DNA of 64,000 nt from Thermococcus sp. 2319x1 (GCF_001484685.1 NZ_CP012200.1:924321-988320), one strand, 5' to 3'. Positions 22,914-32,480 are shown, counted from the stretch's first letter. Notes: generated from the sequence alone by a model not told the origin. Numbers and translations: made by a program.

Positions 22914-24971
22914 ATGGGAAAAAAGTTTGTTGTTGATACCAAAAAAATCCTCATTGGACTTTTCTTGGCGTATTTAATCCTCCTTTTCTGGAGCATGAGA
23001 GCTGTACAGCCTCCTCCACAACGGATCACCCAAAGAGACCAGGAGATATATGAGATTGCATCAAAGCTGGGGTTTCTTGATGATGGGAAGTTAAGCGAAG
23101 AGGAGAAAGACATAGCAAATAAAATATACCCTCTCTACAAATACAGAGGTACACTGCTTGATGAAGTGGAGACCGACAACTTACTTCTCCTCGCAAATTT
23201 AAGCGAAAGGGTCAGTAGAGTTCTTGAAAAAGTTCCATATCCTCTAAGAGATGATATGATTCGTTTTCTTTTTTCAGAAAGCCCCTATACCCTTGAAGAA
23301 TTCTCTAGGAGGGTAGCGATATTTGAGGATCAGGTAAGCGAATTCCTTGAAACTTACAACCAGTTGCCACCAAGAATTAGAAACGGTATAGAAAACTCCC
23401 AAAACATCTACGCCGCCCGTACGTTGCAGAATTATATTGCCCTAATAAAGGCTCTCCACATGGCCCTTTATGAACTCCCTCCAGATGTGAAGAACGCTAT
23501 AGACAACATGAATGGAATAATAGATAGATTCGAGCCTTATGAGATAGAGGAATTTCTTGAAAGCCTTGGCTCGATAGAGAGTTACCTAATTGCCAACCAA
23601 ACCTTTAGGGAGTGGTTTATAGAGAACTCGGCAAGATTTGAAATCACCGAGGTAAATCTCAGTTGGGAGGCATTTTTGAAAGAGCAAAGAAGCGACACGA
23701 TAGCCCCTAAGATATGGGGAACTGTAGAAAGCGAGGGCAAGAAGATTAAAGTCGCCTTTACAGTAAAGGACAACATGAATCCACCAAAAGAACTCATTGT
23801 TAAGGTGGAGGAGAGAGAATATCGGGTAGACATTAAAACCGCTTCTCTCACTTACAGCTCAATAATGGAGTTCCCGCTTGAGTGGGGGGAGTATAACATA
23901 ACGATAAAAGGAAGCGATTACCATGGAAACTCCAATTCAATCCGGGTGGAGTTTTCCCATTACCCAGAAATTTTTGAGATAAAATTCGATGGAAGCGGCG
24001 AATGGTTTCAGAATGCCCACCCTTACAGAAGAGATGAGTTAGAATACATATGGCGGTCAGCTGCTACTTACAAACCCCTCCATGTATACAAGATCATTTA
24101 TCCGGATTTGGGGTTTGACAGGTATGGCAAAATCAAGATGGGTGAAGCTATGAAATTCTTTTATGAAAGAGCTAAAGAAGACTTCTTCCGATTTTACAAC
24201 AAACCTTTACCCTTTTACTCCATAACCCCCTTACACATAGCCTATTTTGTAAACAGCTATGTCCATTCCTACGATTTGCCCATAATAAAAACCCTGAGGT
24301 CAGGCATATGCGGTTACGATGGGGAAACCCAAGTTGTTCTCATGAACAACCTTTTCATGGACTTCAACCTTAAAGCGTGGGCACTTCAAATCCCAGCAAG
24401 CATTAGCGGATGGAAGCTCGATCACTCAGAGATAATAGTGATATGGGATGTGCCCCTTTTAGTAGGAAGCAACTATAGGGGCCTTTACGTCCTTGGAAAA
24501 GACCCCTACATATCAAATGAGAACCTTTTCTATCCCTATGATGGGGATTGGTTTAAGAGGTATTATGACGATACGGTAGAGATGATGGTTCTTGGGATAC
24601 TTCCTTACAGGCCAGATGTTACTGCGGTGGAGGATTTTTACAAGCGCTTTAATGTATCTGTAACTCCAGCGTATCCCTACAAAAACCTCATGGAAGAGCT
24701 GATCACGGGATATGAGTTCTTTGCCTCCTACGTGACTTTCAACATAAGCGAGCAATACGTGCAGGGGTTGCTGGAGATGGTAAAGGAAGGGAACTTGAGC
24801 GTTTTAGATGAACTCAACAAGCTCGAAGCGGCAAGGGCCTTATGGTACAGACTGGATGGACACAACCTCTATTATGGTCCAAAATACACCCCCGACTATG
24901 TCACGGTAACAAAAGATGGAAAATTCTACTACGTTCATAAAAACCGCTCCAAGGCTTTTTCCACATCATAA
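22914..24971 (+). CDS. Large membrane-anchored extracellular protein with transglutaminase-like region
   Basis: The 685-residue protein has one N-terminal membrane anchor (residues 12-29), then a mostly helical region (about 35-240), an Ig-like beta segment (about 250-350, [20 protein letters not shown]) and a C-terminal alpha/beta domain. Within the last part [20 protein letters not shown] resembles the cysteine helix of the transglutaminase-like fold, and [13 protein letters not shown] could supply a histidine and an acidic partner. This is a weak resemblance. The family is unknown to me. The 3' end overlaps the convergent flavoprotein gene by 37 bases. Confidence 0.65.
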   Translation: MGKKFVVDTKKILIGLFLAYLILLFWSMRAVQPPPQRITQRDQEIYEIASKLGFLDDGKLSEEEKDIANKIYPLYKYRGTLLDEVETDNLLLLANLSERVSRVLEKVPYPLRDDMIRFLFSESPYTLEEFSRRVAIFEDQVSEFLETYNQLPPRIRNGIENSQNIYAARTLQNYIALIKALHMALYELPPDVKNAIDNMNGIIDRFEPYEIEEFLESLGSIESYLIANQTFREWFIENSARFEITEVNLSWEAFLKEQRSDTIAPKIWGTVESEGKKIKVAFTVKDNMNPPKELIVKVEEREYRVDIKTASLTYSSIMEFPLEWGEYNITIKGSDYHGNSNSIRVEFSHYPEIFEIKFDGSGEWFQNAHPYRRDELEYIWRSAATYKPLHVYKIIYPDLGFDRYGKIKMGEAMKFFYERAKEDFFRFYNKPLPFYSITPLHIAYFVNSYVHSYDLPIIKTLRSGICGYDGETQVVLMNNLFMDFNLKAWALQIPASISGWKLDHSEIIVIWDVPLLVGSNYRGLYVLGKDPYISNENLFYPYDGDWFKRYYDDTVEMMVLGILPYRPDVTAVEDFYKRFNVSVTPAYPYKNLMEELITGYEFFASYVTFNISEQYVQGLLEMVKEGNLSVLDELNKLEAARALWYRLDGHNLYYGPKYTPDYVTVTKDGKFYYVHKNRSKAFSTS

Positions 24972-25471
24972 GGGTGATCAAGAACTACCACCCCTTCCCT
25001 TCTTAACGCTTCGAGATGTTCAAGATCAATTTTGCGTGGATAGATTTTAAAGAGCTCCCCGCTAGGGGCTTTGGTTTCCACAACTGGCTTGGAATCTGTT
25101 GGGACTAGTATTAATGGCACTCTACTTTTCAAGGCTTGAGATGCACAGCATGAAAGCAAAGAGTCTGCTATGCCAAGTCGTATCTTTGCAACCGTGTTTG
25201 AAGTTGCGGGGGATATTACAAAGACGTCAAATTTACCCAGATTGAAGGCACCGCATGAAGGAAATGAGCGTCCCTGTCTGGATTCCTTAACGAGAGGGAA
25301 GCTTCCTATTCTTTCGAGAACTCCATACATTCTGGCTACCTCTTCTCCAGCCGAGGACAGGAATATTTTGATCTCATGCTTGTCCCTTAATTTTTCTAGT
25401 ACCTCAACGCTTTCCAGAAGCAGATGTCCAGCACCACTGATTCCCCATGCAACTCTCAACTCTTCCACCAC
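24935..25471 (-). CDS. Archaeoflavoprotein AfpA-like flavoprotein
   Basis: The 178-residue protein belongs to the Ubi/Pad-like flavoprotein superfamily. It has the N-terminal WGISGAGHLLLESVEVL for FMN phosphate binding, and the central VISPATSNTVAKIRLGIADS and LILVPTD motifs. It resembles archaeoflavoprotein AfpA and dihydromethanopterin reductase-like proteins, which carry FMN and pass electrons with a ferredoxin. A double cysteine (LLSCCASQAL) is notable. The true redox partner is unknown. Its stop lies inside the 3' end of the large surface-protein gene on the other strand. Confidence 0.75.
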   Translation of the reverse strand: MVEELRVAWGISGAGHLLLESVEVLEKLRDKHEIKIFLSSAGEEVARMYGVLERIGSFPLVKESRQGRSFPSCGAFNLGKFDVFVISPATSNTVAKIRLGIADSLLSCCASQALKSRVPLILVPTDSKPVVETKAPSGELFKIYPRKIDLEHLEALRREGVVVLDHPYDVEKALERFL

Positions 25472-25527
25472 TTGGATGTTGGGAACAAAGTTTTAAGCAT
25501 TTTTGCTAAACTTCCCCGGTGGGCAGA

Positions 25528-25974
25528 ATGGAGATTCCAAACTATGGAAGGGTAACAGCACAAACTGTCATATTCGACCTAAATGGAACATTAGGCCTTG
25601 AAGGAAAAGTAAGAGAGGAGATAAAGGAGCTTTTAAGGAAACTTGGCGAAAAATATGAAATAGTCGTTCTAAGCTCCGATACATTTGGAAATCTGGAAGA
25701 CGAGTTTAAGGGCATGAAGATTAAAATAGAGAAGGTCAAAGATGGCAACGAAAAGCTTCAGAAAGCATTAAAATATGAACCCTACATTGGAGTTGGCAAC
25801 GGCAATAACGACGTCAGAATGCTTGAGAATGCCGAGCTTGCCATATGCGTAATAGGGGAAGAAGGAGCCAGCGTCGAGGCATTGCTGGCAAGTGATATAG
25901 TGGTTAAGGACGTTAGAGATGCTATTAACCTGCTGCTAAATGAGAAAAGGTTAACAGCAACGCTTAGGGGTTGA
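25528..25974 (+). CDS. HAD superfamily protein, P-type ATPase-like soluble phosphatase
   Basis: The 148-residue protein has the HAD motifs: the nucleophile region VIFDLNGTLGLEGK (motif I, DxNGT), the serine of VVLSSDTFGN (motif II) and the GVGNGNNDVRMLENAELA block (motif IV). The DLNGT form and lack of a cap resemble the soluble archaeal homologues of P-type ATPase phosphorylation domains. The natural substrate is unknown. The ATG at 25528 has GGTGGG upstream and is preferred to the GTG at 25519. Confidence 0.82.
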   Translation: MEIPNYGRVTAQTVIFDLNGTLGLEGKVREEIKELLRKLGEKYEIVVLSSDTFGNLEDEFKGMKIKIEKVKDGNEKLQKALKYEPYIGVGNGNNDVRMLENAELAICVIGEEGASVEALLASDIVVKDVRDAINLLLNEKRLTATLRG

Positions 25975-26035
25975 GGAGTTTAGTTAACTGTACAACGATT
26001 CCGGAAAGTTAAAAGGTAATAAGGGGTAGTTAATA

Positions 26036-26095
26036 GAGGCGGATGATGAGAAACTCTGGCGGAGTGATGAAGAACCCTATGAGCGCTGACGCTTC
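26036..26095 (+). ncRNA. C/D box guide sRNA
   Basis: The 60-base segment has all parts of an archaeal C/D box sRNA. A terminal stem pairs GAGGCG (26036-26041) with CGCTTC (26090-26095). Box C is ATGATGA (26043-26049), a D'-like CTGG is at 26056-26059, C' is GTGATGA (26064-26070) and box D is CTGA (26086-26089). The guide before box D is the 15 bases AGAACCCTATGAGCG. The segment before D' is only six bases, so probably one guide is active. A TATA-like sequence near 26012 fits the start. The 3' end overlaps the 3' end of nob1 on the opposite strand. Confidence 0.82.
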
Positions 26096-26562
26096 TTCCC
26101 TTTCTTTTTAGGAAGCAGTCTAACCTTACTCCCGCAGTCGGGGCATATGTCTTCTGGCGGTTGAGTTTCGAACTTTCTCCCACAGCCAATGCAGACGTAG
26201 CGCCATTTTATGACCTCCTTTATTCCACGCTTCAGCGTTCTAAACTTTAAGCCAAGAAGGGTTGCAATGTTTTGAAGGTTGTAGTCATCGGTAAAAATCT
26301 CTCCCCTGAGTTCATGGGCTAAGGCCAAGATTTCAATATCCGCTTCGCTTAACTCTCCAAGCTCCCCGCTCTCTAAAGCTTTCTTCTTAACAGCCTCTAT
26401 GCCCTCCCTTGAGGGAACGAGAACCTTAACCTTTCCCGCACTAATCAAGCTTTCAACGAATACCCTGGATTCCGGGTCTTTAATCTCTTCAAGCACCTTT
26501 GGACTTGTGACCCCTTCAACATCGACCCCTTGAAGGAATATTGAAGCATCTATAACAAGCAT
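26077..26562 (-). CDS. nob1: rRNA maturation endonuclease Nob1
   Basis: The 161-residue protein is a PIN domain followed by a zinc ribbon. The PIN acidic residues are seen in [19 protein letters not shown] and [11 protein letters not shown]; the ribbon is [20 protein letters not shown]. This order and length match archaeal Nob1, which cuts the 3' end of the 16S rRNA precursor in late small-subunit assembly. The C terminus is basic ([10 protein letters not shown]) and fits rRNA binding. The gene is divergent from pxpA, and its last codons overlap a guide sRNA on the other strand. Confidence 0.92.
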   Translation of the reverse strand: MLVIDASIFLQGVDVEGVTSPKVLEEIKDPESRVFVESLISAGKVKVLVPSREGIEAVKKKALESGELGELSEADIEILALAHELRGEIFTDDYNLQNIATLLGLKFRTLKRGIKEVIKWRYVCIGCGRKFETQPPEDICPDCGSKVRLLPKKKGKKRQRS

Positions 26563-26622
26563 GATGTGCGATTGGAAAAAAGGGTTAAAGGGTTATCGCC
26601 CTATTACTGGATGGTGAAAACA

Positions 26623-27387
26623 ATGAGAATAGACCTCAACTCTGACCTCGGTGAAAGCTTTGGGAGGTACAAGCTTGGGCTTGATGAAGAGGTTATGAAG
26701 TACATAACATCGGCAAACGTTGCATGCGGCTGGCATGCCGGTGATCCGGTGGTAATGAGAAAAACTGTAAAGCTTGCAAAAGAGCTGAACGTTGCCGTCG
26801 GAGCTCACCCAGGTTATCCAGACTTAATGGGTTTTGGAAGGAGGTACATGGACATAACGCGGGAAGAGGCAAGGAATTACATCCTCTACCAGATTGGGGC
26901 ATTATATGCGTTTGTGAAGGCCGAAGGGCTGGAGCTCCAGCATGTTAAGCCCCATGGGGCACTTTACAATGCACTCGTTAAGGACGAAGGGCTTGCAAGG
27001 GGAGTCTTAGAGGGAATAGCAGATTTCAACAAGAGGCTTATTTTCGTTGGGCTCTCAATGTCAAAGCCATTGGAGATTGCAGAAGAGATGGGGCTAAAGG
27101 TGGCCCATGAGGTATTTGCTGACAGAGCCTATAATCCAGACGGCACACTTGTCTCAAGAAGAAAACCCGGAGCGGTCATTCACGATAAGGAGCTGATAGC
27201 GGAGAGGGTAATCTCAATGGTCAAAGACGGGGGCGTTAAGGCAATTAACGGCGAATGGGTTGAGCTCAAAGCGGACACAATCTGCGTCCATGGAGATAAT
27301 CCTCAAGCTGTTGAGATAACAGCGTACATAAGAAAGCGCCTTGAGGAAGAGGGGATAAAGGTTGTTCCCATGAGGGAGTTTATTTAG
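26623..27387 (+). CDS. pxpA: 5-oxoprolinase subunit PxpA (LamB/YcsF family)
   Basis: The 254-residue protein starts [19 protein letters not shown] and has the family blocks [29 protein letters not shown] and [10 protein letters not shown], with the many histidines and acids expected of this metal-dependent TIM-like enzyme. With PxpB and PxpC it opens 5-oxoproline to glutamate at the cost of ATP. I chose the ATG at 26623, five bases after GGTGA, because the upstream frame adds 19 residues not found in the family. PxpB and PxpC follow, separated by a small odd frame. Confidence 0.9.
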   Translation: MRIDLNSDLGESFGRYKLGLDEEVMKYITSANVACGWHAGDPVVMRKTVKLAKELNVAVGAHPGYPDLMGFGRRYMDITREEARNYILYQIGALYAFVKAEGLELQHVKPHGALYNALVKDEGLARGVLEGIADFNKRLIFVGLSMSKPLEIAEEMGLKVAHEVFADRAYNPDGTLVSRRKPGAVIHDKELIAERVISMVKDGGVKAINGEWVELKADTICVHGDNPQAVEITAYIRKRLEEEGIKVVPMREFI

Positions 27388-27417
27388 ACCCTTGGAAAGT
27401 TTAATAATGAACCAACA

Positions 27418-27603
27418 ATGTCCACGGGAAGGGACATGCCGAACATCGTTGATGCCTCAAAGGAATTTTTGCTAAAAATCTTGAAGGAAGGGACATACAA
27501 TGGACTAACGGCTGTAACCTACAACACAAGGCATTTTGAAAAAGGTCTCTGGGAGGAATCCCAAAATCTGACTGTAGGTGATTTCTATGTTTCCAATTTT
27601 TAA
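27418..27603 (+). CDS. Short doubtful ORF between pxpA and pxpB, PIN-like tail
   Basis: This frame of 61 codons fills the gap between pxpA and pxpB, which are usually adjacent. Its middle reads YNGLTAVTYNTRHFEKGLWE, which recalls the C-terminal end of VapC-type PIN toxins (a thr-arg-asn-thr-arg-his-phe pattern). The start has no good ribosome binding site, and the end overlaps the pxpB start. It may be a small insertion or the stump of a toxin gene. I regard it as doubtful. Confidence 0.35.
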   Translation: MSTGRDMPNIVDASKEFLLKILKEGTYNGLTAVTYNTRHFEKGLWEESQNLTVGDFYVSNF

Positions 27604-28291
27604 ACCGGCTGGCGATTCAGCCATAGCAATAATTTTTGGCGATGAGATAGATGAAAATGTTAATAAAAAAGTCCATGCCGTTGCGGAAGCAATTGAAGAA
27701 GCAGCTCCAGAGTGGCTCATTGAAGTTGTGCCCACTTACACAAGCGTTTATATCTACTATGATCCCCTCAAAATCTCATACTCTGAAGTTCTCGAGGCCG
27801 TAAAGCCTTTCCTTTCTGCGGAGCCCAGAGAGGAGGAAAAGAGAATCATCGAGATACCTGTTGCCTACGGAGGAGAATTCGGCCCGGACATAGAGTTCGT
27901 TGCGAAGTACAATGGACTAACGGTTGAGGAGGTCATTGAGATACACTCAAAGCCCCTCTACAGAGTTTATATGCTTGGATTTCTCCCGGGGTTTGCATAT
28001 CTTGGCGGGATGGACGAGAGAATTGCAACACCAAGGCTTGAGAAGCCTCGCTTAAAAGTTCCAGCCGGGAGTGTGGGCATAGCTGGGAAGCAAACGGGAT
28101 GGTATGCCATAGAAAGCCCGGGGGGATGGCGTTTAATTGGAAGAACACCCCTGAAAACTTTTGATCCTTCTAAAAGCCCGCCAAGTATAGTAAGGGCTGG
28201 GGACTACGTTAAGTTTAAGCCTATAAGTGAGGGGGAGTTCTGGGAGATTTATAAGCAAGAATGGGGCGAGAGCGATGATAGAGCTTGTTAA
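27587..28291 (+). CDS. pxpB: 5-oxoprolinase subunit PxpB (KipI-like)
   Basis: The 234-residue protein has the two KipI domains: an N-terminal part starting FPIFKPAGDSAIAIIFGDEI and a cyclophilin-like C-terminal part with LPGFAYLGGMDERIATPRLE and VPAGSVGIAGKQTGWYAIES. It forms a complex with PxpC that takes part in ATP-dependent 5-oxoproline hydrolysis. The ATG at 27587 is five bases after AGGTGA. Its 3' end overlaps the start of pxpC by 17 bases, so the two are translationally coupled. Confidence 0.9.
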   Translation: MFPIFKPAGDSAIAIIFGDEIDENVNKKVHAVAEAIEEAAPEWLIEVVPTYTSVYIYYDPLKISYSEVLEAVKPFLSAEPREEEKRIIEIPVAYGGEFGPDIEFVAKYNGLTVEEVIEIHSKPLYRVYMLGFLPGFAYLGGMDERIATPRLEKPRLKVPAGSVGIAGKQTGWYAIESPGGWRLIGRTPLKTFDPSKSPPSIVRAGDYVKFKPISEGEFWEIYKQEWGESDDRAC

Positions 28292-29276
28292 CGTTCCTTC
28301 GCCAATGACAATCCAGGACTTGGGAAGGACAGGTTATCAAAAGTTCGGAGTGCCGGTAAGCGGGGTTATGGATGAGGTCTCTGCCAGATTGGCAAACTAT
28401 CTCGTGGGGAATGGGGACAATGCTCCTCTGCTTGAATTCGTCCTGAGGGGACCAACCATAAGGTTTCACTCTTCAGCCGTTTTCGCCGTAAGCGGGGATG
28501 TTGATGCAAAACTAAACGGTATTCCCATTAACCCATGGGAGAGCCATTGGGCAAGGAGGGGCGATGTGTTGGAGGTAGGAACTCTAAAAAGTGGCATGTA
28601 CGGCTACATAGCCTTTGCCGGAGGAATAAAATGTGAACCGATTCTTGGCAGCTGCTCCACCTATATGAGGGCTAAATTTGGAAAAGCACTCAAAAGTGGG
28701 GATGTCCTGAGGCTTGGATATGCTCCGCTACCGGAAAGAGAGGGAAAGAAGCTTCCGAAGGAATTAATCCCCAAATATTCGAACGAGAGTGAAGTTATGG
28801 TGATTTTAGGGCCCCAAGAGGAGCACTTCACAGAGGAGGGCATTAAAACATTCCTGAGCTCAACTTATGAAGTAACATCTGAGTCCGATAGGATGGGATA
28901 CCGTTTAGAGGGTCCAGTAATAGAGCACTTGGAAAGAGGTGCCGATATAATCACCGATGCCATCCCCCCTGGGTCTATTCAAGTCCCAAAAAGCGGCAAG
29001 CCGATAATAATGCTCGCTGACAGACAAACAACTGGAGGATATGCAAAGATTGGGATCGTGGCAAAGGTGGATATTCCAAGGGTAGCTCAAACAAGGCCGG
29101 GAGGAAAGCTCAAATTTAGAGCAGTTAGCGTTGAAGAAGCTCAGGAGGCTTTGAGAAGACGCGAGGTAACGCTGGAGGCCGTAAAGATGTTCCTCCTCGG
29201 GAAGCTGAGGGCTTACAAATTGAAGGTGTTTGGAGAAGAGCTAATAGCCTTCACAAAAGTAGAAAAGAAGAGGTAG
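28275..29276 (+). CDS. pxpC: 5-oxoprolinase subunit PxpC (KipA-like)
   Basis: The 333-residue protein starts MIELVNVPSPMTIQDLGRTG and carries the KipA-like cyclophilin fold with YQKFGVPVSGVMDEVSARLAN, GPQEEHF and GSIQVPKSGKPIIMLADRQT. It is the third subunit of archaeal and bacterial 5-oxoprolinase. I chose the ATG at 28275 inside the end of pxpB; the longest frame begins further upstream and adds an unrelated N terminus. The stop codon directly abuts that of the convergent UPF0179 gene. Confidence 0.9.
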   Translation: MIELVNVPSPMTIQDLGRTGYQKFGVPVSGVMDEVSARLANYLVGNGDNAPLLEFVLRGPTIRFHSSAVFAVSGDVDAKLNGIPINPWESHWARRGDVLEVGTLKSGMYGYIAFAGGIKCEPILGSCSTYMRAKFGKALKSGDVLRLGYAPLPEREGKKLPKELIPKYSNESEVMVILGPQEEHFTEEGIKTFLSSTYEVTSESDRMGYRLEGPVIEHLERGADIITDAIPPGSIQVPKSGKPIIMLADRQTTGGYAKIGIVAKVDIPRVAQTRPGGKLKFRAVSVEEAQEALRRREVTLEAVKMFLLGKLRAYKLKVFGEELIAFTKVEKKR

Positions 29277-29705
29277 TCACTCTTTTTCCCGCATAACACG
29301 GACAAGTTTGTATTTTTTCCCATTACATTCAAAATCCCCGAGAATTTCAAGAATTTTGACACTGTCACCTTCAAAAAGCCCTTCGGGTCTAACGAGGTTT
29401 TGCTTCTCCGGATCACTGCAATCCACAAAGCTCAGCTTTATCTTAGATCCCACTATAGCTATTCTTGGCTCTATTGCTATTTCTATTGCCGGTTCCACTA
29501 CTTCTACCACCCTTACTTTCCCCTCGTGGAGAGGACAGGAGTGCTCTATGTTTCTGACCCTTACAACTTTGTACCTCCTTCCAGGTTCGAGGTTACCTAC
29601 GCAGACCCTTGCCAATCTGCAGCTTTTACATGGATCTGCTGGGCCGTAATAGATGAACTCTACCCCGGGTTTTGCAAGCTTTTCTCCAACCAGCGTGATT
29701 ACCAT
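29277..29705 (-). CDS. UPF0179 family protein with cysteine cluster
   Basis: The 142-residue protein belongs to UPF0179, a family confined to archaea. It has conserved cysteines in [20 protein letters not shown] and [18 protein letters not shown], likely to bind zinc or an iron-sulfur cluster, followed by a beta-rich body. Its function is unknown. The ATG is preceded by GGAGGTGTT. It lies 24 bases downstream of the G1P dehydrogenase gene on the same strand, so the two are probably cotranscribed. Confidence 0.85.
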   Translation of the reverse strand: MVITLVGEKLAKPGVEFIYYGPADPCKSCRLARVCVGNLEPGRRYKVVRVRNIEHSCPLHEGKVRVVEVVEPAIEIAIEPRIAIVGSKIKLSFVDCSDPEKQNLVRPEGLFEGDSVKILEILGDFECNGKKYKLVRVMREKE

Positions 29706-29729
29706 TTTAACACCTCCTATGAAGGATGA

Positions 29730-30770
29730 TCATATTACACCTGTTATTTTAGCCGCTTTCTCAGCCGCTTCCCTTGTGAGGCCATCTTTACCCAAAATCG
29801 TGTACCTCTCGGGCCTAATTGTGTGGGCTATTGTTAATGCTTCCACAATGTACTCCGGATCAATCCCCAACTCGTATGCATTAGTAGGTGCCCCAACCCT
29901 CTTTAAGGTTTCCCTAATCTTCTGCCACTTAAGGCCATGCAGATAAGCCATTATTATTGTTCCTACCCCACACTGCTCTCCATGAAGGGCAGGCTTTGGA
30001 GCTATTGCATCCAACGCATGGCTGAAGAGATGCTCCGCACCGCTTGCGGGTCTGGAGGAGCCGGCAATGCTCATTGCCACACCGCTTGATATCAATCCCT
30101 TTATCACCTTTCTCACACTTTCTTCATTGCCCAGTCGTATGATATTGGCGTTTTTGATAACCATCTTTGCGCTCATAAGAGAAAGCGAAGCAGCGTATTC
30201 ACTGAAGTATTCCCCTTTGATCTTATGGGCCAGCTCCCAGTCCTTTACCGCTGTGAGGTTGCTTATCATATCCCCAACTCCAGCCGCGAGATACCTATAG
30301 GGAGCCGTTTTTATGACCTCCACATCCGCAATAATCGCTACGGGAGGACGGGCTTTTACTGAGGTTTTGGTGCCGAGGTCCTTTATTGAAGCGTTTGCAC
30401 TCGCTATGCCATCGTGAGAAGCAGTTGTAGGAAAGCTTATGAAGGGAACATCGGCCTTAAAAGAAGCCAGCTTTGCTACATCTATTATGCTCCCTCCCCC
30501 AACACCGATAACCCAGTTTATGCCTTCATTCCCTATCACGTTGAGGGTCTTTTCAACTTCCTTCATTGAAGCTTCCTTCACCGTCAAGCTCTTTACATCA
30601 AAAAAATCCTTTAAGTGCTTCTCCACATCTTTTCCAGCAATTTCTTTTGTTTTTGGACCATAAAGAATTAGAGCCTTTTCACCCAATTTAAGTCGCTTGG
30701 CAACTTGGCCAACCTTATCCTTAAGGTTTTCGCCAAGAAGAACCTCCCTTGGTAGCTCCATTAAATGCAT
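29730..30770 (-). CDS. egsA: sn-Glycerol-1-phosphate dehydrogenase
   Basis: The 346-residue protein is the archaeal NAD(P)-dependent G1P dehydrogenase. It has the nucleotide motif WVIGVGGGSIIDVAKLASF, the metal site with TTASHDGIASANASI and the histidines in GAEHLFSHALDA and LHGEQCGVG. It makes glycerol-1-phosphate from dihydroxyacetone phosphate, the backbone of archaeal ether lipids. The ATG at 30770 sits after GGGGATGAT; an in-frame ATG two codons upstream is also possible. UPF0179 lies just downstream. Confidence 0.95.
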   Translation of the reverse strand: MHLMELPREVLLGENLKDKVGQVAKRLKLGEKALILYGPKTKEIAGKDVEKHLKDFFDVKSLTVKEASMKEVEKTLNVIGNEGINWVIGVGGGSIIDVAKLASFKADVPFISFPTTASHDGIASANASIKDLGTKTSVKARPPVAIIADVEVIKTAPYRYLAAGVGDMISNLTAVKDWELAHKIKGEYFSEYAASLSLMSAKMVIKNANIIRLGNEESVRKVIKGLISSGVAMSIAGSSRPASGAEHLFSHALDAIAPKPALHGEQCGVGTIIMAYLHGLKWQKIRETLKRVGAPTNAYELGIDPEYIVEALTIAHTIRPERYTILGKDGLTREAAEKAAKITGVI

Positions 30771-30865
30771 GATCATCCCCCTTCTATTCTTCTCCCTCGG
30801 AGCTTAAAAAATAATTGGAGGAAAAAGTTTTAACTTATCCCGGAATATTCCTTGCGGGTGATTAA

Positions 30866-31672
30866 ATGGGCATCGGAGAGGTCTTTCAGAGATATTTCAT
30901 AGACCCAATAAGGTATAATCAAGGCTACAACGTTGTAAACACCCTCACTTATGCAATAATTCTTGGATTGGCGGCGCTTGGAGTGTATAGAGTTCTCAAA
31001 AAACTCGGTATAGAATATGACAATGCATTCTTTAGGGCTTTAATCCCTTACATGATTCTGGGTGCCTTTGGGAGGGCCCTTACAGATGCGACGATAATCC
31101 CCAGAACTTATCTCACAGTTACGCCGGGCATATATTTTCTCGTGTTTGCAATAACCTTCTCCGCTCTTTTAATAACGCATAAATTCTTCGAAGACTGGAG
31201 AAAAGTTTTCCTTTACTTTGGATGGGTTCTCGTTGGGGGAGAAGTTCTGCTCCTGGTTTTTAATCTGGACAAGGTAAGCTTTAACTTCGAAGTTTTAAAG
31301 TACTTCATACCATTTGTATCCTTGGCACTATCCTTGATATACCTCCTTTCCAAGAGGATAAGGCTCGTGAGAGAAAACTACTACCTTTTCTATGCCCACT
31401 TCTACGACGCAACGACGACTTTCGTGGGGGTTGATTTTCTCGGCTACTGGGAGCAGCACGTGCTGCCAAGGTACCTCATGGGGCTAACCGGAACTGCCGC
31501 AGTTATGTACCTTTTGAAGTTTTCCGTTTTAATGGTCGCCCTCTACCTGATGGAAGAGCTTCAGGAGAGCGAAAGTGAGAAGGAGCTTATGGATTTTATA
31601 AAGATGGTAATGTTTATCCTCGGCTTTGCCCCTGGAACGAGAAACCTTCTGAGAATGCTTATGGGGGTTTAG
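30866..31672 (+). CDS. DUF63 family membrane protein
   Basis: The 268-residue protein has about seven or eight transmembrane helices. Its N terminus (FIDPIRYNQGYNVVNTLTYA) and the loops ALTDATIIPRTYLTVTPGIY and FYAHFYDATTTFVG match the archaeal DUF63 family, whose function is unknown. A paralogue lies at 57356-58144 in this window with the same YNxxNTxxYA and LTPGIFF motifs. GGTGAT stands before the ATG. It is followed after two bases by the IMPase gene, so they form one operon. Confidence 0.85.
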   Translation: MGIGEVFQRYFIDPIRYNQGYNVVNTLTYAIILGLAALGVYRVLKKLGIEYDNAFFRALIPYMILGAFGRALTDATIIPRTYLTVTPGIYFLVFAITFSALLITHKFFEDWRKVFLYFGWVLVGGEVLLLVFNLDKVSFNFEVLKYFIPFVSLALSLIYLLSKRIRLVRENYYLFYAHFYDATTTFVGVDFLGYWEQHVLPRYLMGLTGTAAVMYLLKFSVLMVALYLMEELQESESEKELMDFIKMVMFILGFAPGTRNLLRMLMGV

Positions 31673-31674
31673 AT

Positions 31675-32430
31675 ATGCATGAATGGAATGAGATAGCCCT
31701 AAATCTCGCAAAGGATATTGAAAGAGAAGTAATGCCTCTCTTTGGGACAAAAAAAGCCGGAGAATTCATCGGGTTTAGCCCGAGTGGTGACAAAACTAAA
31801 CTCGTAGATAAAGTTGCAGAAGATGTCGTTCTGGAGTACCTTAGACCCCTCGGCATAAACGTGGTGAGTGAAGAGATAGGGAACATAGAGGCTGGAAGTG
31901 AATACACTATTGTCGTTGACCCCATCGATGGTTCTTTCAACTTTATCCAAGGCATCCCTATCTTTGGATTCAGCTTTGCAGTTTTCAAAAATGAAAAACC
32001 CTCCTATGCTATGATCTACGAGTTCATCACAAAGAACGTTTATGAAGGAATTCCCGGTGAGGGAGCCTATTTAAACGGGGAAAGGATACGAGTTAGGCAT
32101 TTAAATGAAAATTCCATCTCAATAAGCTTCTACACAAGAGGTAGGGGAGCAGAGCTCGTTGAGAAAGTTAAGAGAACAAGGGTTTTAGGTGCCATAGCAG
32201 TTGAACTTGCCTATCTCGCTAGGGGCTCTCTGGACGGTGTAATAGACATAAGGAATTATGTAAGGCCGACAGACATAGCTGCTGGCTATGTAATAGCAAA
32301 GGAAGCTGGAGCTATTATAACCGACGATAGCGGAGAGGAAATAAAGTTTAGATTAGATGCGAGGGAAAAGCTCAACATAATAGCGGTAAATGATAAGAGA
32401 CTCCTTGAGCTCGTACTTGAAGTTATTTAA
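31675..32430 (+). CDS. Inositol monophosphatase / fructose-1,6-bisphosphatase
   Basis: The 251-residue enzyme has the IMPase superfamily metal-binding motifs: GDKTKLVDKVAED, VVSEEIGN and VVDPIDGSFNFIQGIP, with the C-terminal RPTDIAAGYVIAKEAGAIIT. Archaeal members of this size (type IV FBPase) hydrolyse both inositol-1-phosphate and fructose-1,6-bisphosphate. In Thermococcales the main gluconeogenic FBPase is of another type, so the physiological role may be in inositol compatible solutes. It starts two bases after the DUF63 stop. Confidence 0.9.
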   Translation: MHEWNEIALNLAKDIEREVMPLFGTKKAGEFIGFSPSGDKTKLVDKVAEDVVLEYLRPLGINVVSEEIGNIEAGSEYTIVVDPIDGSFNFIQGIPIFGFSFAVFKNEKPSYAMIYEFITKNVYEGIPGEGAYLNGERIRVRHLNENSISISFYTRGRGAELVEKVKRTRVLGAIAVELAYLARGSLDGVIDIRNYVRPTDIAAGYVIAKEAGAIITDDSGEEIKFRLDAREKLNIIAVNDKRLLELVLEVI

Positions 32431-32480
32431 TAAACGGCGAAAGATTTAAAAACAAAGCACAAAGATGTATATGCGGAAGT

